This document shows positions 26,952 through 35,996 of a DNA stretch of 64,000 bases, piece after piece. Where the stretch lies: the NCBI GenBank assembly GCA_963844175.1, contig CAWJNE010000021.1:812091-876090 (forward strand). Reading direction: 5' to 3'. Source of the DNA: JALZMG01 sp963844175 (lineage in GTDB: Bacteria > Actinomycetota > Acidimicrobiia > Acidimicrobiales > Ilumatobacteraceae). Position 1 is the stretch's first letter; every line of letters starts with the position of its first letter. A program made the position numbers and the translations under genes. A model generated the notes under the pieces. It did no database searches, had not been told where the DNA came from, and worked only from the letters and a program-made list of their open reading frames with translations.

Positions 26952-26966
26952 GTGACCTTTGCCTCT
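26952..26966 (+). promoter_or_regulatory. Weak DosR-like box before the alcohol dehydrogenase
   Basis: GTGACCTTTGCCTCT keeps the ACCTTTG core but differs at four consensus positions. Its distance to the next start (57 bases to ATG 27023) equals that of the good box before the USP gene at 40447. Confidence 0.35.
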
Positions 26967-27022
26967 ACCTGCTCGCTCGCGACGAGCGCATGATCGACGT
27001 GACGACGACCAGGAGGTCTGCC

Positions 27023-28066
27023 ATGAAAGCGCTCGTGTACCACGGACCTGGTCAGAAGGCTTGGGAAGACGTTGCCAAGCCGACGATCTTGGACGACACC
27101 GACGCGATCGTGCGGGTCGATGCCGTCACCATCTGCGGCACCGATCTGCACATCCTCAAGGGTGACGTGCCGGCGGTGACCGATGGACGGATCCTCGGTC
27201 ACGAGGCCGTCGGGACGGTCGAGGAGGTCGGCACCGGTGTCAAGACGGTCAAGGTCGGCGACCGGGTGCTCGTGTCGTGCATCACCTCGTGTGGTGTGTG
27301 CCGCTTCTGTCGGGAGCGACGTTACGGCCAGTGCCTCGGTGGGGGCGGGTGGATCCTCGGTCACAAGATCGACGGCACCCAGGCGGAGTACGTACGGGTC
27401 CCGTTTGCCGACACGTCGACCTACCCGGTGCCGGAAGGCGTGGCCGACGAGCAGATCCTGATGTTGGCCGACATCTTGCCGACCGGCTACGAGGTGGGTG
27501 TCCTCAACGGCGCTGTGCAACCCGGCGACGTCGTCGCCGTGGTTGGTGCTGGCCCGATCGGGTTGGCCGCGATCATGGCTGCTCGGTTGTTCAGCCCGAG
27601 CCACATCGTGGCCATCGATCTGGTCGACAGCCGGTTGGAGGCCGCCAAGCAGTTCGGTGCCGACGTCATCGTCAACAATGTGCGTGAGGACGCCGAGGCG
27701 ATCGTCGCCGAGTTGACCGGTGGCTTGGGGGCTGACGTCTCGATCGAGGCCGTGGGCGTGCCGGCGACGTTCGAGCAGGCCGTCCGGCTGGCCCGCCCCG
27801 GTGGGCACATCGCCAACATCGGCGTGCACGGCGAGCCGGCGACATTGCACCTCGAAGAGCTGTGGATCCGCGACGTCACCATCACAACGGGGCTCGTCGA
27901 CACCTTCACCACGCCCACGCTGATGCGCCTCGTGACGAGCGGGCAGCTCGACGCCGGCCGGTTCGTCACCCACCACTTCGCCCTCGACCAGTTCGAGGAG
28001 GCCTACGACGTCTTCGCTCGTGCCGGTGAGACCGGCGCGCTGAAGGTCGTCATGTCCCGGACATGA
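27023..28066 (+). CDS. Zinc-dependent alcohol dehydrogenase (MDR family)
   Basis: 347 residues from ATG 27023 with AGGAGG 6 bases upstream. Catalytic zinc ligands Cys38, His60 and Glu61 (CGTDLH, GHEAVG) are present. The structural zinc lobe has Cys90, Cys93, Cys96 and Cys104. The NAD(P)-binding GAGPIG loop follows. The sequence resembles medium-chain alcohol or formaldehyde-type dehydrogenases often found in hypoxia clusters, and could regenerate NAD by reducing acetaldehyde or another aldehyde. Substrate not determined. Flanked by pseudogenes on both sides. Confidence 0.85.
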   Translation: MKALVYHGPGQKAWEDVAKPTILDDTDAIVRVDAVTICGTDLHILKGDVPAVTDGRILGHEAVGTVEEVGTGVKTVKVGDRVLVSCITSCGVCRFCRERRYGQCLGGGGWILGHKIDGTQAEYVRVPFADTSTYPVPEGVADEQILMLADILPTGYEVGVLNGAVQPGDVVAVVGAGPIGLAAIMAARLFSPSHIVAIDLVDSRLEAAKQFGADVIVNNVREDAEAIVAELTGGLGADVSIEAVGVPATFEQAVRLARPGGHIANIGVHGEPATLHLEELWIRDVTITTGLVDTFTTPTLMRLVTSGQLDAGRFVTHHFALDQFEEAYDVFARAGETGALKVVMSRT

Positions 28067-28323
28067 GGTGCCGCAGCTCGGGAGCAAGCGGGTCCTTCGT
28101 CCCGACGGGCGACCCAGGTTGGCCGCGGATGGCCGCTCACTGAAGCGACCCCAGCCATCTCACTGGTGGTGCGCACCTGACATGGCATCGACGCGCCGAC
28201 ATCGCGCCAGCGTTGCCGCGATGTCCGCCGCCGTCGTCTCGGCCGGAACCTCTGCGCACCGCCGCGCTCGCCGGGTGCGATGGGCACCACCCGGTGGGCG
28301 CGTCGTCCAGACGTCCTCGCTCA

Positions 28324-28690
28324 ATGCCCGCCTCCTCGGCAACACCCGGTCCGCCCATCCTGCTGTTCCACGGCCTCGTCGCATCGGCCCGGTACTGGGG
28401 CGGCGTCTCCAACTGACTCGCCGACCACCCTCGACTCGTCGTGCCCGACCTGCTCGGGTTCGGGCGATCCTCGCCCTGCTTCCGGCTACGGGCCCGACGA
28501 TCACATCGCCGCCGTGCGCATCTGCCGCGACGACCTCGGCATCGCTGAACCGGCGATCATCGGCGCACACTGCCTCGGCAGCCTCATTGCGCTGCGACTC
28601 GCCGCCACCCACCCCGAACTCGTGACCGCCATCGCCGCGTTCGGCCCGCCGATCTACCCCGACCCGAAAGCAGCGCACGCCTTTGGTGAG
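28324..28690 (+). pseudogene. Alpha/beta hydrolase remnant
   Basis: Fragments of an alpha/beta hydrolase are readable: PPILLFHGLVASARYWGGVS followed by an in-frame TGA (28414-28416), LADHPRLVVPDLLGFGRSS, and then, after a one-base shift near 28480, SGYGPDDHIAAVRICRDDLG and IIGAHCLGSLIALRLAATHP. The nucleophile elbow has Cys in place of Ser. Homology stops near 28690, before the Asp/His half. It is a degenerate gene just upstream of PFOR. Confidence 0.7.
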
Positions 28691-28809
28691 CGACGTGGGA
28701 CTCGTGTTGCCGGCACCATGGCGGGTTCCCGTGGCCGGCTCGATGTGGTGCAATGACGAACTCCCCTGATCTTGGCCGCACGGCCTCGACGACTCGAGAG
28801 GACGGCACC

Positions 28810-31800
28810 ATGTCGCCGCAGTGGACGTGCATTGACGGGAACGAGGCCGCAGCCCGTGTGGCCTACGCGCTGAGCGAGGTGATCGCGATCTATCCGATCA
28901 CGCCGGCGACGCCGATGGGGGAGCACGCCGACGACTGGGCCTCCGCTGGCCGGCCCAACCTGTGGGGGCTGACCCCCGACGTCGTCGAGATGCAGTCCGA
29001 AGGTGGCGCCGCCGGTGCGTTGCACGGGGCGCTGCAGAAGGGTGCTCTGGCGACGACGTTCACGGCCAGCCAGGGCCTGCTGCTGATGGTCCCGAACATG
29101 TTCAAGATCGCGGGTGAGCTGACACCGTGTGTGATCCACGTCGCCGCCCGCACCATCGCTACCCACGCCCTGTCCATCTTCGGCGACCACTCCGACGTCA
29201 TGCACGCTCGCACCACCGGGTGGGCGATGCTCGCCGCCAGCTCCGTGCAGGAGGCCCACGACTTTGCGCTCGTCAGCCACGCCGCGACCCTGCGGGCGCG
29301 CGTGCCGTTCTTGCACTTCTTCGACGGGTTCCGCACCAGCCACGAGATCGACAAGATCGAGCTGCTCGACGACGGTGACCTCGGCGACCTCGTCCGGGAC
29401 GGCGACGTCGTCGACCATCGCCTGCGCGGCATGACGCCCGACGCCCCGACGCTGCGCGGCACGGCCCAGAACCCCGACGTGTTCTTCCAGGCCAGGGAGG
29501 CCGCCAACCCGTACTACGACGCGGTGCCCGGCATCGTCGCCGAGGTCTTCGACGAGCTCGCCGGGCGCACCGGCCGCCGCTACGGGCTCGTCGACTACGT
29601 CGGCGCGCCTGACGCCGAACGGGTGATCGTGCTCATGGGCTCGGCCGCCGGTGCGGCGACCGAGGCCGTCGAGACGATGACGGCGACGGGCGAGAAGGTC
29701 GGCCTTGCCACCGTCCGGCTGTACCGGCCGTTCCCGGCGGCCGCCCTGCTCACCGCGTTGCCCCCGACGACCCGGTCGATCGCCGTGCTCGACCGCACGA
29801 AGGAACCGGGCGCCGTCGGCGAACCGCTCTACCTCGACGTGCTGACTGCGCTCATCGAAGCGGACGCCATCGGCGAACTGCCCCTCAGCAACGGCGTGCC
29901 CCGCGTGATCGGCGGCCGCTACGGATTGTCCTCCAAGGAGTTCGCGCCGTCCCACGTCGCCGGCGTGTTCAACCAGCTCGCCGCCGAACGACCCAAGCAG
30001 CACTTCACCGTCGGAATCTACGACGACGTCACGCGTCTGTCGCTCGAAGCCGACCGAGAGGTCCGCTACGCCCGCCCCACCGGCGAGGTGCAGGCGATGT
30101 TCTTCGGGCTCGGCTCCGACGGCACCGTCGGCGCCAACAAGTCATCGGTCAAGATCATCGGCGAGCAGACCGACCTCTACGCCCAAGGGTACTTCGAGTA
30201 CGACTCCAAGAAATCGGGGTCTGTCACCGTGTCGCATCTGCGCTTCGGTCCCCAACCGATCCGCTCGACCTACCTCATCGACGACGCCGACTTCGTGGCC
30301 TGCCACCAATCCGGCCTGCTGGAGAAGATGAAAGTCCTCGAGTACGCACGCCCAGGAGCGACGTTCCTGCTGAACAGCCCGTGGGGCGCGGACGAGGTGT
30401 GGGACCGCCTGCCGATCGAGGTGCAGCGCGAGCTGATCGCCAAAGACATCGAGTTCTGGGTCATCGACGCGCTCCGCGTCGGCCACGAGGCCCAGATGGG
30501 CGCCCGCGTCAACACCGTCATGCAGCCCTGCTTCTTCGCCCTGTCCGGTGTGCTCCCCGCCGAGGAAGCGATCGGCCACATCAAGACGTCGGTCGCACAG
30601 ACATACGGCGCACGTGGGCAAGCGATCGTGCAGCGCAACTTCGCCGCCATCGACGGATCGCTGGCCGCCCTCCAGCGCGTCGAGGTCCCGGCCGCAGTGA
30701 CGGCTACGGCGAAGCGAGAGCACACCATCCCCGACGATGCACCGGAGTTCGTGAAGCGCGTCACCTCGCTGCTGATGGCCGGCGAAGGCGACCTCTTGCC
30801 CGTGTCTGCGCTCCCCGTCGACGGGGTGTTCCCGACGGGCACAGCCAAGTACGAGAAGCGCTCGATCGCCCAGCAGATCCCGATCTTCGACCCCGACGTG
30901 TGCATCGACTGCGGCCGGTGCGCAGCAGTCTGCCCGCACGCGACGATCCGGATGAAGGTGTACGACCCGGCTGCGCTGGCCGGCGCCCCCGAGGAGTTCA
31001 AGTCCAAGGCGTTCCGTTCGAAGGACGTGTCCGGGATGGCGATGACGATCCAGGTCGCACCGGACGACTGCACCGGCTGCGGGGTGTGCGTGGACATGTG
31101 TCCTGCGAAGTCGAAGTCGGAAGTGCGTCACAAGGCCATCAACATGGAACCGGCCGCCGCCCATCGCGAGGTCGAGCGACGGTCGTGGGACTTCTTCCTG
31201 GGCCTCCCCGAGATCGACCGCGACGCCCTGCCCCACGACTCGGTCAAGGGCGCTCAGGCATTGCAGCCGCTGTTCGAGTTCTCCGGCGCCTGCGCCGGGT
31301 GCGGGGAGACGCCCTACATCAAGCTCGTCACCCAACTGTTCGGTGACCGCATGATCGTCGCCAACGCCACCGGCTGCTCGTCGATCTACGGCGCCAACCT
31401 GCCCACGACGCCGTGGACCACGAACTCCGAGGGACGGGGACCGGCCTGGAACAACTCGCTGTTCGAGGACAACGCCGAGTTCGGCCTCGGGATCCGGCTC
31501 GGGTACGAGGCCCAGCAGGAACAGGCGAGGGTGTTCGTCGAGCGGTTGGCCCCGCTCATCGGCCTTGAGCTCGCCGCCGAGATCCTCGGTGCTGACCAGT
31601 CTGACGAGGCCGGGATCCGGGCGCAGCGTGGACGCGTCGCTCGCCTGGTCGCTTCGCTCGACACCGTGGGCGACACCGACGAGAACAGTGCTGCGGTCCT
31701 CCACCTGCGCTCCGTCGCCGGAGCGCTGGTGAGCAAGAGCATCTGGATCATCGGTGGCGACGGTTGGGCCTATGACATCGGCTTCGGCGGCCTCGACCAC

Positions 31801-32472
31801 GTCTTGTCGAGCGGCCGTGACGTGAACATCCTCGTGCTCGACACCGAGGTGTACTCCAACACCGGCGGCCAGGCGTCGAAGGCGACCCAACGTGGCGCGG
31901 TCGCCAAGTTCACGGCCGCCGGCAAGAGTGTCGGCAAGAAGGACCTCGGTGCCATCGCCCGGGCCTACGGCAACGTCTACGTCGCCCAGGTCGCGATGGG
32001 CGCCAACGACACCCAGGCCACCAAGGCCTTGGTGGAGGCTGCCGCCTGGCCGGGTCCCAGCCTCGTCATCGCCTACTCGACGTGCATCGCCCACGGCATC
32101 GACATGTCGCAGTCGATGACCCACCAGAAAGACGCCGTGCGATCCGCCTACTGGCCGCTGTACAGGTTCTCGCCGTCCGACGCAGAGCACGGCACGCCCT
32201 TTCACCTCGATTCGAGGCCGCCCACGATCCCGGTCTCCGAGTTCGTGGCCACCGAAGCCCGCTACGCGGTGCTGGCGCGCACCCATCCGGAACGGGCGGC
32301 CGAGCTGGGCGCGTTGTTGCAGGCCGATGCCGACGAACGCTGGCGTTACTACTCGCAGCTCGCCAGCATCGAGCGCACCGTCCCGCACGGCACGCCGGTC
32401 GACGTCGCGCCGGTCGCGGTCACGCCGGTCGAGGTCGGGCCGGTCGACGTCACGGAGGGGAGCGACCCGTGA
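28810..32472 (+). CDS. nifJ: Pyruvate:ferredoxin (flavodoxin) oxidoreductase
   Basis: 1220 residues, full length for one-chain PFOR. Order: pyrimidine-binding domain (YPITPATPMGEHADDW), domain II, CoA/gamma domain (FFGLGSDGTVGANKSS), two [4Fe-4S] sites (CIDCGRCAAVCPH and CTGCGVCVDMCPAKS), then the TPP domain with CAGCGETPYIKL, ATGCSSIYGAN and GGDGWAYDIGFGG. It converts pyruvate plus CoA to acetyl-CoA, CO2 and reduced ferredoxin. ATG 28810 follows GAGAGGA at good spacing; an ATG at 28753 would add 19 unconserved residues. The C-terminus ends in a Val/Pro repeat tail. It overlaps the next gene by four bases. Confidence 0.95.
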   Translation: MSPQWTCIDGNEAAARVAYALSEVIAIYPITPATPMGEHADDWASAGRPNLWGLTPDVVEMQSEGGAAGALHGALQKGALATTFTASQGLLLMVPNMFKIAGELTPCVIHVAARTIATHALSIFGDHSDVMHARTTGWAMLAASSVQEAHDFALVSHAATLRARVPFLHFFDGFRTSHEIDKIELLDDGDLGDLVRDGDVVDHRLRGMTPDAPTLRGTAQNPDVFFQAREAANPYYDAVPGIVAEVFDELAGRTGRRYGLVDYVGAPDAERVIVLMGSAAGAATEAVETMTATGEKVGLATVRLYRPFPAAALLTALPPTTRSIAVLDRTKEPGAVGEPLYLDVLTALIEADAIGELPLSNGVPRVIGGRYGLSSKEFAPSHVAGVFNQLAAERPKQHFTVGIYDDVTRLSLEADREVRYARPTGEVQAMFFGLGSDGTVGANKSSVKIIGEQTDLYAQGYFEYDSKKSGSVTVSHLRFGPQPIRSTYLIDDADFVACHQSGLLEKMKVLEYARPGATFLLNSPWGADEVWDRLPIEVQRELIAKDIEFWVIDALRVGHEAQMGARVNTVMQPCFFALSGVLPAEEAIGHIKTSVAQTYGARGQAIVQRNFAAIDGSLAALQRVEVPAAVTATAKREHTIPDDAPEFVKRVTSLLMAGEGDLLPVSALPVDGVFPTGTAKYEKRSIAQQIPIFDPDVCIDCGRCAAVCPHATIRMKVYDPAALAGAPEEFKSKAFRSKDVSGMAMTIQVAPDDCTGCGVCVDMCPAKSKSEVRHKAINMEPAAAHREVERRSWDFFLGLPEIDRDALPHDSVKGAQALQPLFEFSGACAGCGETPYIKLVTQLFGDRMIVANATGCSSIYGANLPTTPWTTNSEGRGPAWNNSLFEDNAEFGLGIRLGYEAQQEQARVFVERLAPLIGLELAAEILGADQSDEAGIRAQRGRVARLVASLDTVGDTDENSAAVLHLRSVAGALVSKSIWIIGGDGWAYDIGFGGLDHVLSSGRDVNILVLDTEVYSNTGGQASKATQRGAVAKFTAAGKSVGKKDLGAIARAYGNVYVAQVAMGANDTQATKALVEAAAWPGPSLVIAYSTCIAHGIDMSQSMTHQKDAVRSAYWPLYRFSPSDAEHGTPFHLDSRPPTIPVSEFVATEARYAVLARTHPERAAELGALLQADADERWRYYSQLASIERTVPHGTPVDVAPVAVTPVEVGPVDVTEGSDP

Positions 32473-33509
32473 CGGATCTCACCACCCGCTACCTCGGCTT
32501 GGACCTGCGGACGCCCATCATGGCGTCGGCAGGGCCACTGACCGGCGACGTCGACGCCGTGCGGCGGCTCGTCGCCGCCGGCGCGGCCGCGATCGTCCTG
32601 CCATCGCTGTTCGAGGAGGAGATCCTCGACGACGAGATCCAGCTCAACCTCGCCCTCGAGGCCGGGTCCGAGCACTTCGCCGAGGCGCTCAGCTACTTCC
32701 CCGACGCCGTGTCCGATCGGATGACGTCGCCGGTCGACCGCCACCTCCAGCACCTCGATGCGGTGCGGGCGGCCGTCGACGTCCCCGTCATCGCCAGCCT
32801 GAACGCCACGTTGTCGGGCAGCTGGATCCGCTACGCCGGCTTGCTGGCCGACGCCGGCGCATCGGCCATCGAGCTGAACGTGTACGACGTCGCCGCCGAC
32901 GCGTCGCGATCGGGCGCCCAAGTCGAGGAGGACCACATCGCCCTCGTCACTGACGTCTGCGAGGCGATCGACGTACCGGTGGCAGTGAAGCTGTCACCGT
33001 ACTACTCCTCGCTGGGGCACCTCGCCCGCTCGCTGGCCGTCGCCGGCGCCGCCGGGCTGGTCTGCTTCAACCGCTTCTACCAACCGGATCTCGACGTCGA
33101 CACGCGCGAGGTGATCCCGCGGGTCGAACTGTCATCGCCGTGGGAGCTGCGCCTGCCGCTGCGCTGGATCGCCGTCCTGCGCCCACTCGTGCCGGACCTG
33201 TCGCTAGCCGCCAGCTCGGGCATCGCCACCGGCCGCGACGTTGCCAAGGTGCTGCTCGTCGGCGCCGATGTGGCGATGATGACGTCTGCGTTGCTGCGCC
33301 ACGGGCCCGAGCACGTCGCCACGGTCGAGGCGGAGCTGCAGGCGTGGGCCACCGACCACGAGTACACGTCGGTCGCCCAGCTGCGCGGCAGCGTCAGCCA
33401 CGCCAACAGCGAAGACCCCTCTGCGTTCGAGCGGGCCAACTACGTGCGCACGCTCCACTCATGGGTGACACCCCCCGGCCTGACGCCGAGCGCACCGTCG
33501 GCCGGCTGA
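32469..33509 (+). CDS. Dihydroorotate dehydrogenase-like flavoprotein, PFOR partner
   Basis: 346 residues from GTG 32469, which overlaps the nifJ stop (GTGA). It is an FMN-binding TIM-barrel of the DHODH/PreA superfamily: YLGLDLRTPIMASAGPLTGD at the start, ASLNATLSGSWIRYAGLLAD, VAVKLSPYYSSLGHLARSLA, and the phosphate-binding ASSGIATGRDVAKVLLVGAD. Genes annotated as dihydroorotate dehydrogenase-like are a recurrent neighbour of nifJ. It is unlikely to act in pyrimidine synthesis; it may pass electrons to or from PFOR or ferredoxin. Translation is coupled to nifJ. Confidence 0.85.
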   Translation: MTDLTTRYLGLDLRTPIMASAGPLTGDVDAVRRLVAAGAAAIVLPSLFEEEILDDEIQLNLALEAGSEHFAEALSYFPDAVSDRMTSPVDRHLQHLDAVRAAVDVPVIASLNATLSGSWIRYAGLLADAGASAIELNVYDVAADASRSGAQVEEDHIALVTDVCEAIDVPVAVKLSPYYSSLGHLARSLAVAGAAGLVCFNRFYQPDLDVDTREVIPRVELSSPWELRLPLRWIAVLRPLVPDLSLAASSGIATGRDVAKVLLVGADVAMMTSALLRHGPEHVATVEAELQAWATDHEYTSVAQLRGSVSHANSEDPSAFERANYVRTLHSWVTPPGLTPSAPSAG

Positions 33510-33548
33510 TCTGGACGGCTTTCTCGGGTCCGACCTCGACAGACCCCA

Positions 33549-33965
33549 TCATCCTCCGGCGTCGAGCGCCGGTACGACGACGGTCGGGAGCCGGGCGTGT
33601 GCGAGGACGGCTTCGCTCGTCGACCCGAGCAGGCGAGGCGCCTGCCCGAGGCCCCGACTCCCGACGACGATGAGGTCGGCACCCTCACGCACGGCGACCC
33701 TGACGATGACGTCCGCCGGCGGGCCGTCTTCCTCGATCCGATCGACCGGGAACGCGGCCGCCAACCCGACCCGTGCGCAGGCGCTGTCGATGAGCCCGGC
33801 GATGTCCGGCCGCACTCGGTAGCCACCCTCCTCGAGCAGCCCGACGGCGTGGACAGCGACGATCCGGCACTGCCGTTCGCCGGAGAGATGCAGCGCCCAT
33901 TCCAGGGCAGCGACGGACTCCGGCGACGCGTCGACGCCGACGATCACGCATGCCGGTGGTCCCAT
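33549..33965 (-). CDS. Universal stress protein, single domain
   Basis: 138 residues with the UspA fold: VIVGVDASPESVAALEWALH at the N-terminus and the ATP-binding loop GSRGLGQAPRLLGSTSEAVL near the C-terminus (Gx2Gx9GS/T type). An ATP-binding stress or dormancy modulator. Convergent with the PFOR operon. A degenerate GGAGGCGAAGTC string lies about 40 bases upstream of the ATG, but I do not count it as a DosR-like box. Confidence 0.85.
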   Translation of the reverse strand: MGPPACVIVGVDASPESVAALEWALHLSGERQCRIVAVHAVGLLEEGGYRVRPDIAGLIDSACARVGLAAAFPVDRIEEDGPPADVIVRVAVREGADLIVVGSRGLGQAPRLLGSTSEAVLAHARLPTVVVPALDAGG

Positions 33966-34050
33966 CGCGGCTCACCGTAGCCAGCGTTCGGACAACGCTG
34001 CCCGGAGGCGAAGTCGCGCCGCCACATCACGCAGCGTTGCGCCCGGGCGC

Positions 34051-34221
34051 TCATGTTCCGATGAGGCGCTCGAGCGTGCGGCCGGTGAGGACACCGACGG
34101 TCGGGAAGATGTCGGGGTGATCGGTGATCGACACGGCCAGGCGACCGACGTCGCAAGTTCGCAGTAGGCCGAGACACAGGTGGGTGTCGAGGACGACGAT
34201 CCCAGTGGTGTCTGTCGTCAT
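34051..34221 (-). CDS. Truncated PPOX-like protein (56 aa)
   Basis: A 56-codon frame from ATG 34221: IVVLDTHLCLGLLRTCDVGR, then LAVSITDHPDIFPTVGVLTG, and a stop at 34051. This is the first strand and turn of the PPOX barrel, parallel to LDREECLEFLASAEVGRIAI of the gene just upstream, and then it ends. It lacks the rest of the barrel, so it cannot form the usual flavin site. A perfect DosR-like palindrome is centred 43 bases before its ATG, exactly as for the intact neighbour. Either a promoter-retaining gene stump or a very small regulated protein. Confidence 0.6.
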   Translation of the reverse strand: MTTDTTGIVVLDTHLCLGLLRTCDVGRLAVSITDHPDIFPTVGVLTGRTLERLIGT

Positions 34222-34256
34222 GCCATCAGCATGAGACGTCGGTGGCCTGTGGCCAC

Positions 34257-34271
34257 AGGGCCGAAGGTCCT
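34257..34271 (-). promoter_or_regulatory. DosR-like box before the truncated PPOX gene
   Basis: AGGGCCGAAGGTCCT, a perfect palindrome outside its central base triplet. It overlaps the last codon of the upstream PPOX gene (stop at 34270). Confidence 0.75.
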
Positions 34272-34731
34272 ACCTTGCTGGTGACACCGGCGAGAAGCCC
34301 GCGAGTGGACCAGCGTCAGACGGCTCGTCGGCGTCGACCGCCGAGCGCCCGGCGAGCTGGTCGGTGGAGATCGAGATCAACTGCTGCGGATGCAGGCGCG
34401 TGCACGGCCGCAACGCCACGAGACGGACGATCTCGTGCGGATCGGTGACGTGCCGGGCGATGCCGTTGACGTGCACGCTCCAGCCGACCGTCGAGTGGCT
34501 GGACGGTCCGTCCGCTTCGAAGGCGACCACCGCATCCCGCGTCGAGCCGTCGAGGGCGGTGCCGAAGTCCGTGGAGATCACGATCTGTTCGCCGTCCATG
34601 AAGAAGCACACCGGCAGGATGAGCGGCAACGCGCGGGTAGAGATGGCGATGCGGCCGACCTCCGCCGAGGCAAGGAATTCCAGGCACTCCTCGCGATCGA
34701 GCATCTGCCATCCGTTCCCGTCGATCTCCAC
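34270..34731 (-). CDS. PPOX-fold flavoprotein
   Basis: 153 residues from GTG 34731. Split-barrel pyridoxamine-oxidase-like features: LDREECLEFLASAEVGRIAI, LPLILPVCFFMDGEQIVIST, AVVAFEADGPSSHSTVGWSV and VALRPCTRLHPQQLISISTD. Related small flavoproteins are DosR targets in mycobacteria. No ribosome site is seen; the DosR-like box at 34767-34781 is centred 43 bases upstream. It lies between devR and its own truncated paralogue, all on the minus strand. Confidence 0.8.
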   Translation of the reverse strand: MEIDGNGWQMLDREECLEFLASAEVGRIAISTRALPLILPVCFFMDGEQIVISTDFGTALDGSTRDAVVAFEADGPSSHSTVGWSVHVNGIARHVTDPHEIVRLVALRPCTRLHPQQLISISTDQLAGRSAVDADEPSDAGPLAGFSPVSPAR

Positions 34732-34766
34732 GAGTCCATCGTCGACCGACGTCGCATCGCCATGAA

Positions 34767-34781
34767 AGGGCCAAAGGTCCT
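34767..34781 (-). promoter_or_regulatory. DosR-like box before PPOX gene, behind devR
   Basis: AGGGCCAAAGGTCCT, perfect palindrome around the central AAA. It sits in the 62-base gap between the devR stop and the PPOX start, giving this gene its own promoter. Confidence 0.8.
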
Positions 34782-34793
34782 TGCAGTTCCGGC

Positions 34794-35447
34794 TCAGCCG
34801 GACCCGTCAGGCTGCAGGTGACGAGCCGCGTAGACGGCGGCTTCGGTGCGGCGGGCCATCCCGAGCTTCGACAGGACCGATGTGACGTAGTTCTTGATCG
34901 TCTTCTCGGCCAGGTACAAGCGCTCGGCGATCTGCCGATTGTTCAACCCCTCGGCCAGGAGCTCGAGGACCTGACGTTCCTGCGGGCTGAGCCGGGCGAT
35001 CCGCTCGTCCTGGCGCGGCCCGCTGCGGATCCGTTCCAGCACACGGGCCGTCACGGCGGGGTCAAGCAGACTTTGGCCAGCGGCGACTCGGCGCACGGCA
35101 TCGACCAGGTCCGGGGAACGAATCTGCTTCAGCACGTAACCGGCGGCGCCGGCCATGATCGCACGGAACAACGCCTCGTCCTCGTCGAACGACGTCAGGA
35201 TCAGACAGGCCGTGCGGGGATGCAGCGAGCGGATCTCCCGGCACGCTTCGATGCCGTTGCCGTGCTCCAGCCGTACATCCAACACGGCCACATCCGGATC
35301 GAGTGCGTGGACCCGGCCAACGGCCTCGTCCTGGGTCGCCGCGTCGCCGATCACCCGCATGTCGTCCTCGGCGTCGAGCAGGTCCGCCACACCACGCCGC
35401 ACGATCTCATGATCGTCCAGCAGGAACACCGTGATCTCGCCGCTCAT
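34794..35447 (-). CDS. devR: DevR/DosR-like NarL-family response regulator
   Basis: 217 residues, the same length as Mtb DosR. The receiver domain has the acidic pair in FLLDDHEIVRRG, phospho-acceptor Asp57 (VAVLDVRLEHGNG), Thr/Ser in LILTSF and Lys107 in GYVLK. The C-terminal LuxR-type HTH (residues 150-212) contains AEKTIKNYVTSVLSKLGM; Lys182, Lys185 and Asn186 align with the Mtb DosR DNA-contact residues Lys179, Lys182 and Asn183. It should activate the box-bearing genes described here. The cognate kinase is probably the DevS-like protein at 38086-39228; the two are separated by two other genes. No box is seen upstream of devR itself. Confidence 0.92.
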   Translation of the reverse strand: MSGEITVFLLDDHEIVRRGVADLLDAEDDMRVIGDAATQDEAVGRVHALDPDVAVLDVRLEHGNGIEACREIRSLHPRTACLILTSFDEDEALFRAIMAGAAGYVLKQIRSPDLVDAVRRVAAGQSLLDPAVTARVLERIRSGPRQDERIARLSPQERQVLELLAEGLNNRQIAERLYLAEKTIKNYVTSVLSKLGMARRTEAAVYAARHLQPDGSG

Positions 35448-35481
35448 CCCGTTGATTGTCCCATCGGTCTCGCAGAACCCG

Positions 35482-35961
35482 TCAGCCGCCGTCCATCATC
35501 GAACCGTCCATCATCGAACGGTCCATCATCCACTCGTCGCCCCACGATTCGCCCGCGCGCTGTCGCATCCAGTCGACCATCTCCGCACACCAGTCGAGCG
35601 ACGCATCCGAAGCGGGCGCGGATGCCTGCGTCGACGAGCGGCACGTCGAAAGCATCCGATCGGCGTCTCCCCACATCAGGGACCCTGTCATGCGACCGCC
35701 GGCGAGCCGTTGGTCCATCCAGTCCGTCATGCCGGAGCACCCGATGTCGTCGTCCCTGCCGCTGCTGTCCAGCCACTGGCGACAGGCCTGGCCGACGCCG
35801 GCGACTTGCGCAGCGGTGTCGGACTCCGTCGGTGCGTCGTCGCGTGTGGCCGCGATGGCAATCCCTGTGCCCATGCCGGCGGCGACGAGGGCCACGACCA
35901 CCACGGCCAACAACCGCCGTCGTGGCCTCCGACCTGTGGGTCCAAGAGCGGTGCTGGACAT
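35482..35961 (-). CDS. Membrane-anchored or secreted Met/Asp/Ser-rich protein
   Basis: 159 residues from ATG 35961. An Arg-rich start (GRRPRRR) and one hydrophobic helix (LLAVVVVALVAAGMGTGIAI) form a signal or anchor. The exported part has four Cys and repeated short helices with Met and Trp (GCSGMTDWMDQRL, WCAEMVDWMRQR), ending in WMMDRSMMDGSMMDGG. Met-rich tails can bind Cu(I) or other soft metals; that is only a suggestion. The gene lies 34 bases upstream of devR on the same strand and may be co-transcribed with it; a weak box lies 36 bases upstream of its ATG. Confidence 0.7.
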   Translation of the reverse strand: MSSTALGPTGRRPRRRLLAVVVVALVAAGMGTGIAIAATRDDAPTESDTAAQVAGVGQACRQWLDSSGRDDDIGCSGMTDWMDQRLAGGRMTGSLMWGDADRMLSTCRSSTQASAPASDASLDWCAEMVDWMRQRAGESWGDEWMMDRSMMDGSMMDGG

Positions 35962-35996
35962 GGAGCCACTCTGGGCTGCCGTCGACCTCCGCGCCT

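Noticed and set aside
30142..32388. Long minus-strand open frame opposite nifJ
   Set aside because: Translation is Arg/His/Asp-rich without motifs, while the plus strand encodes complete PFOR cofactor domains. It is a GC-driven shadow.
34001..34016. Possible DosR-like box before the single-domain USP at 33965
   Set aside because: GGAGGCGAAGTC lacks both half-site cores; similarity is no better than chance in this GC-rich DNA.
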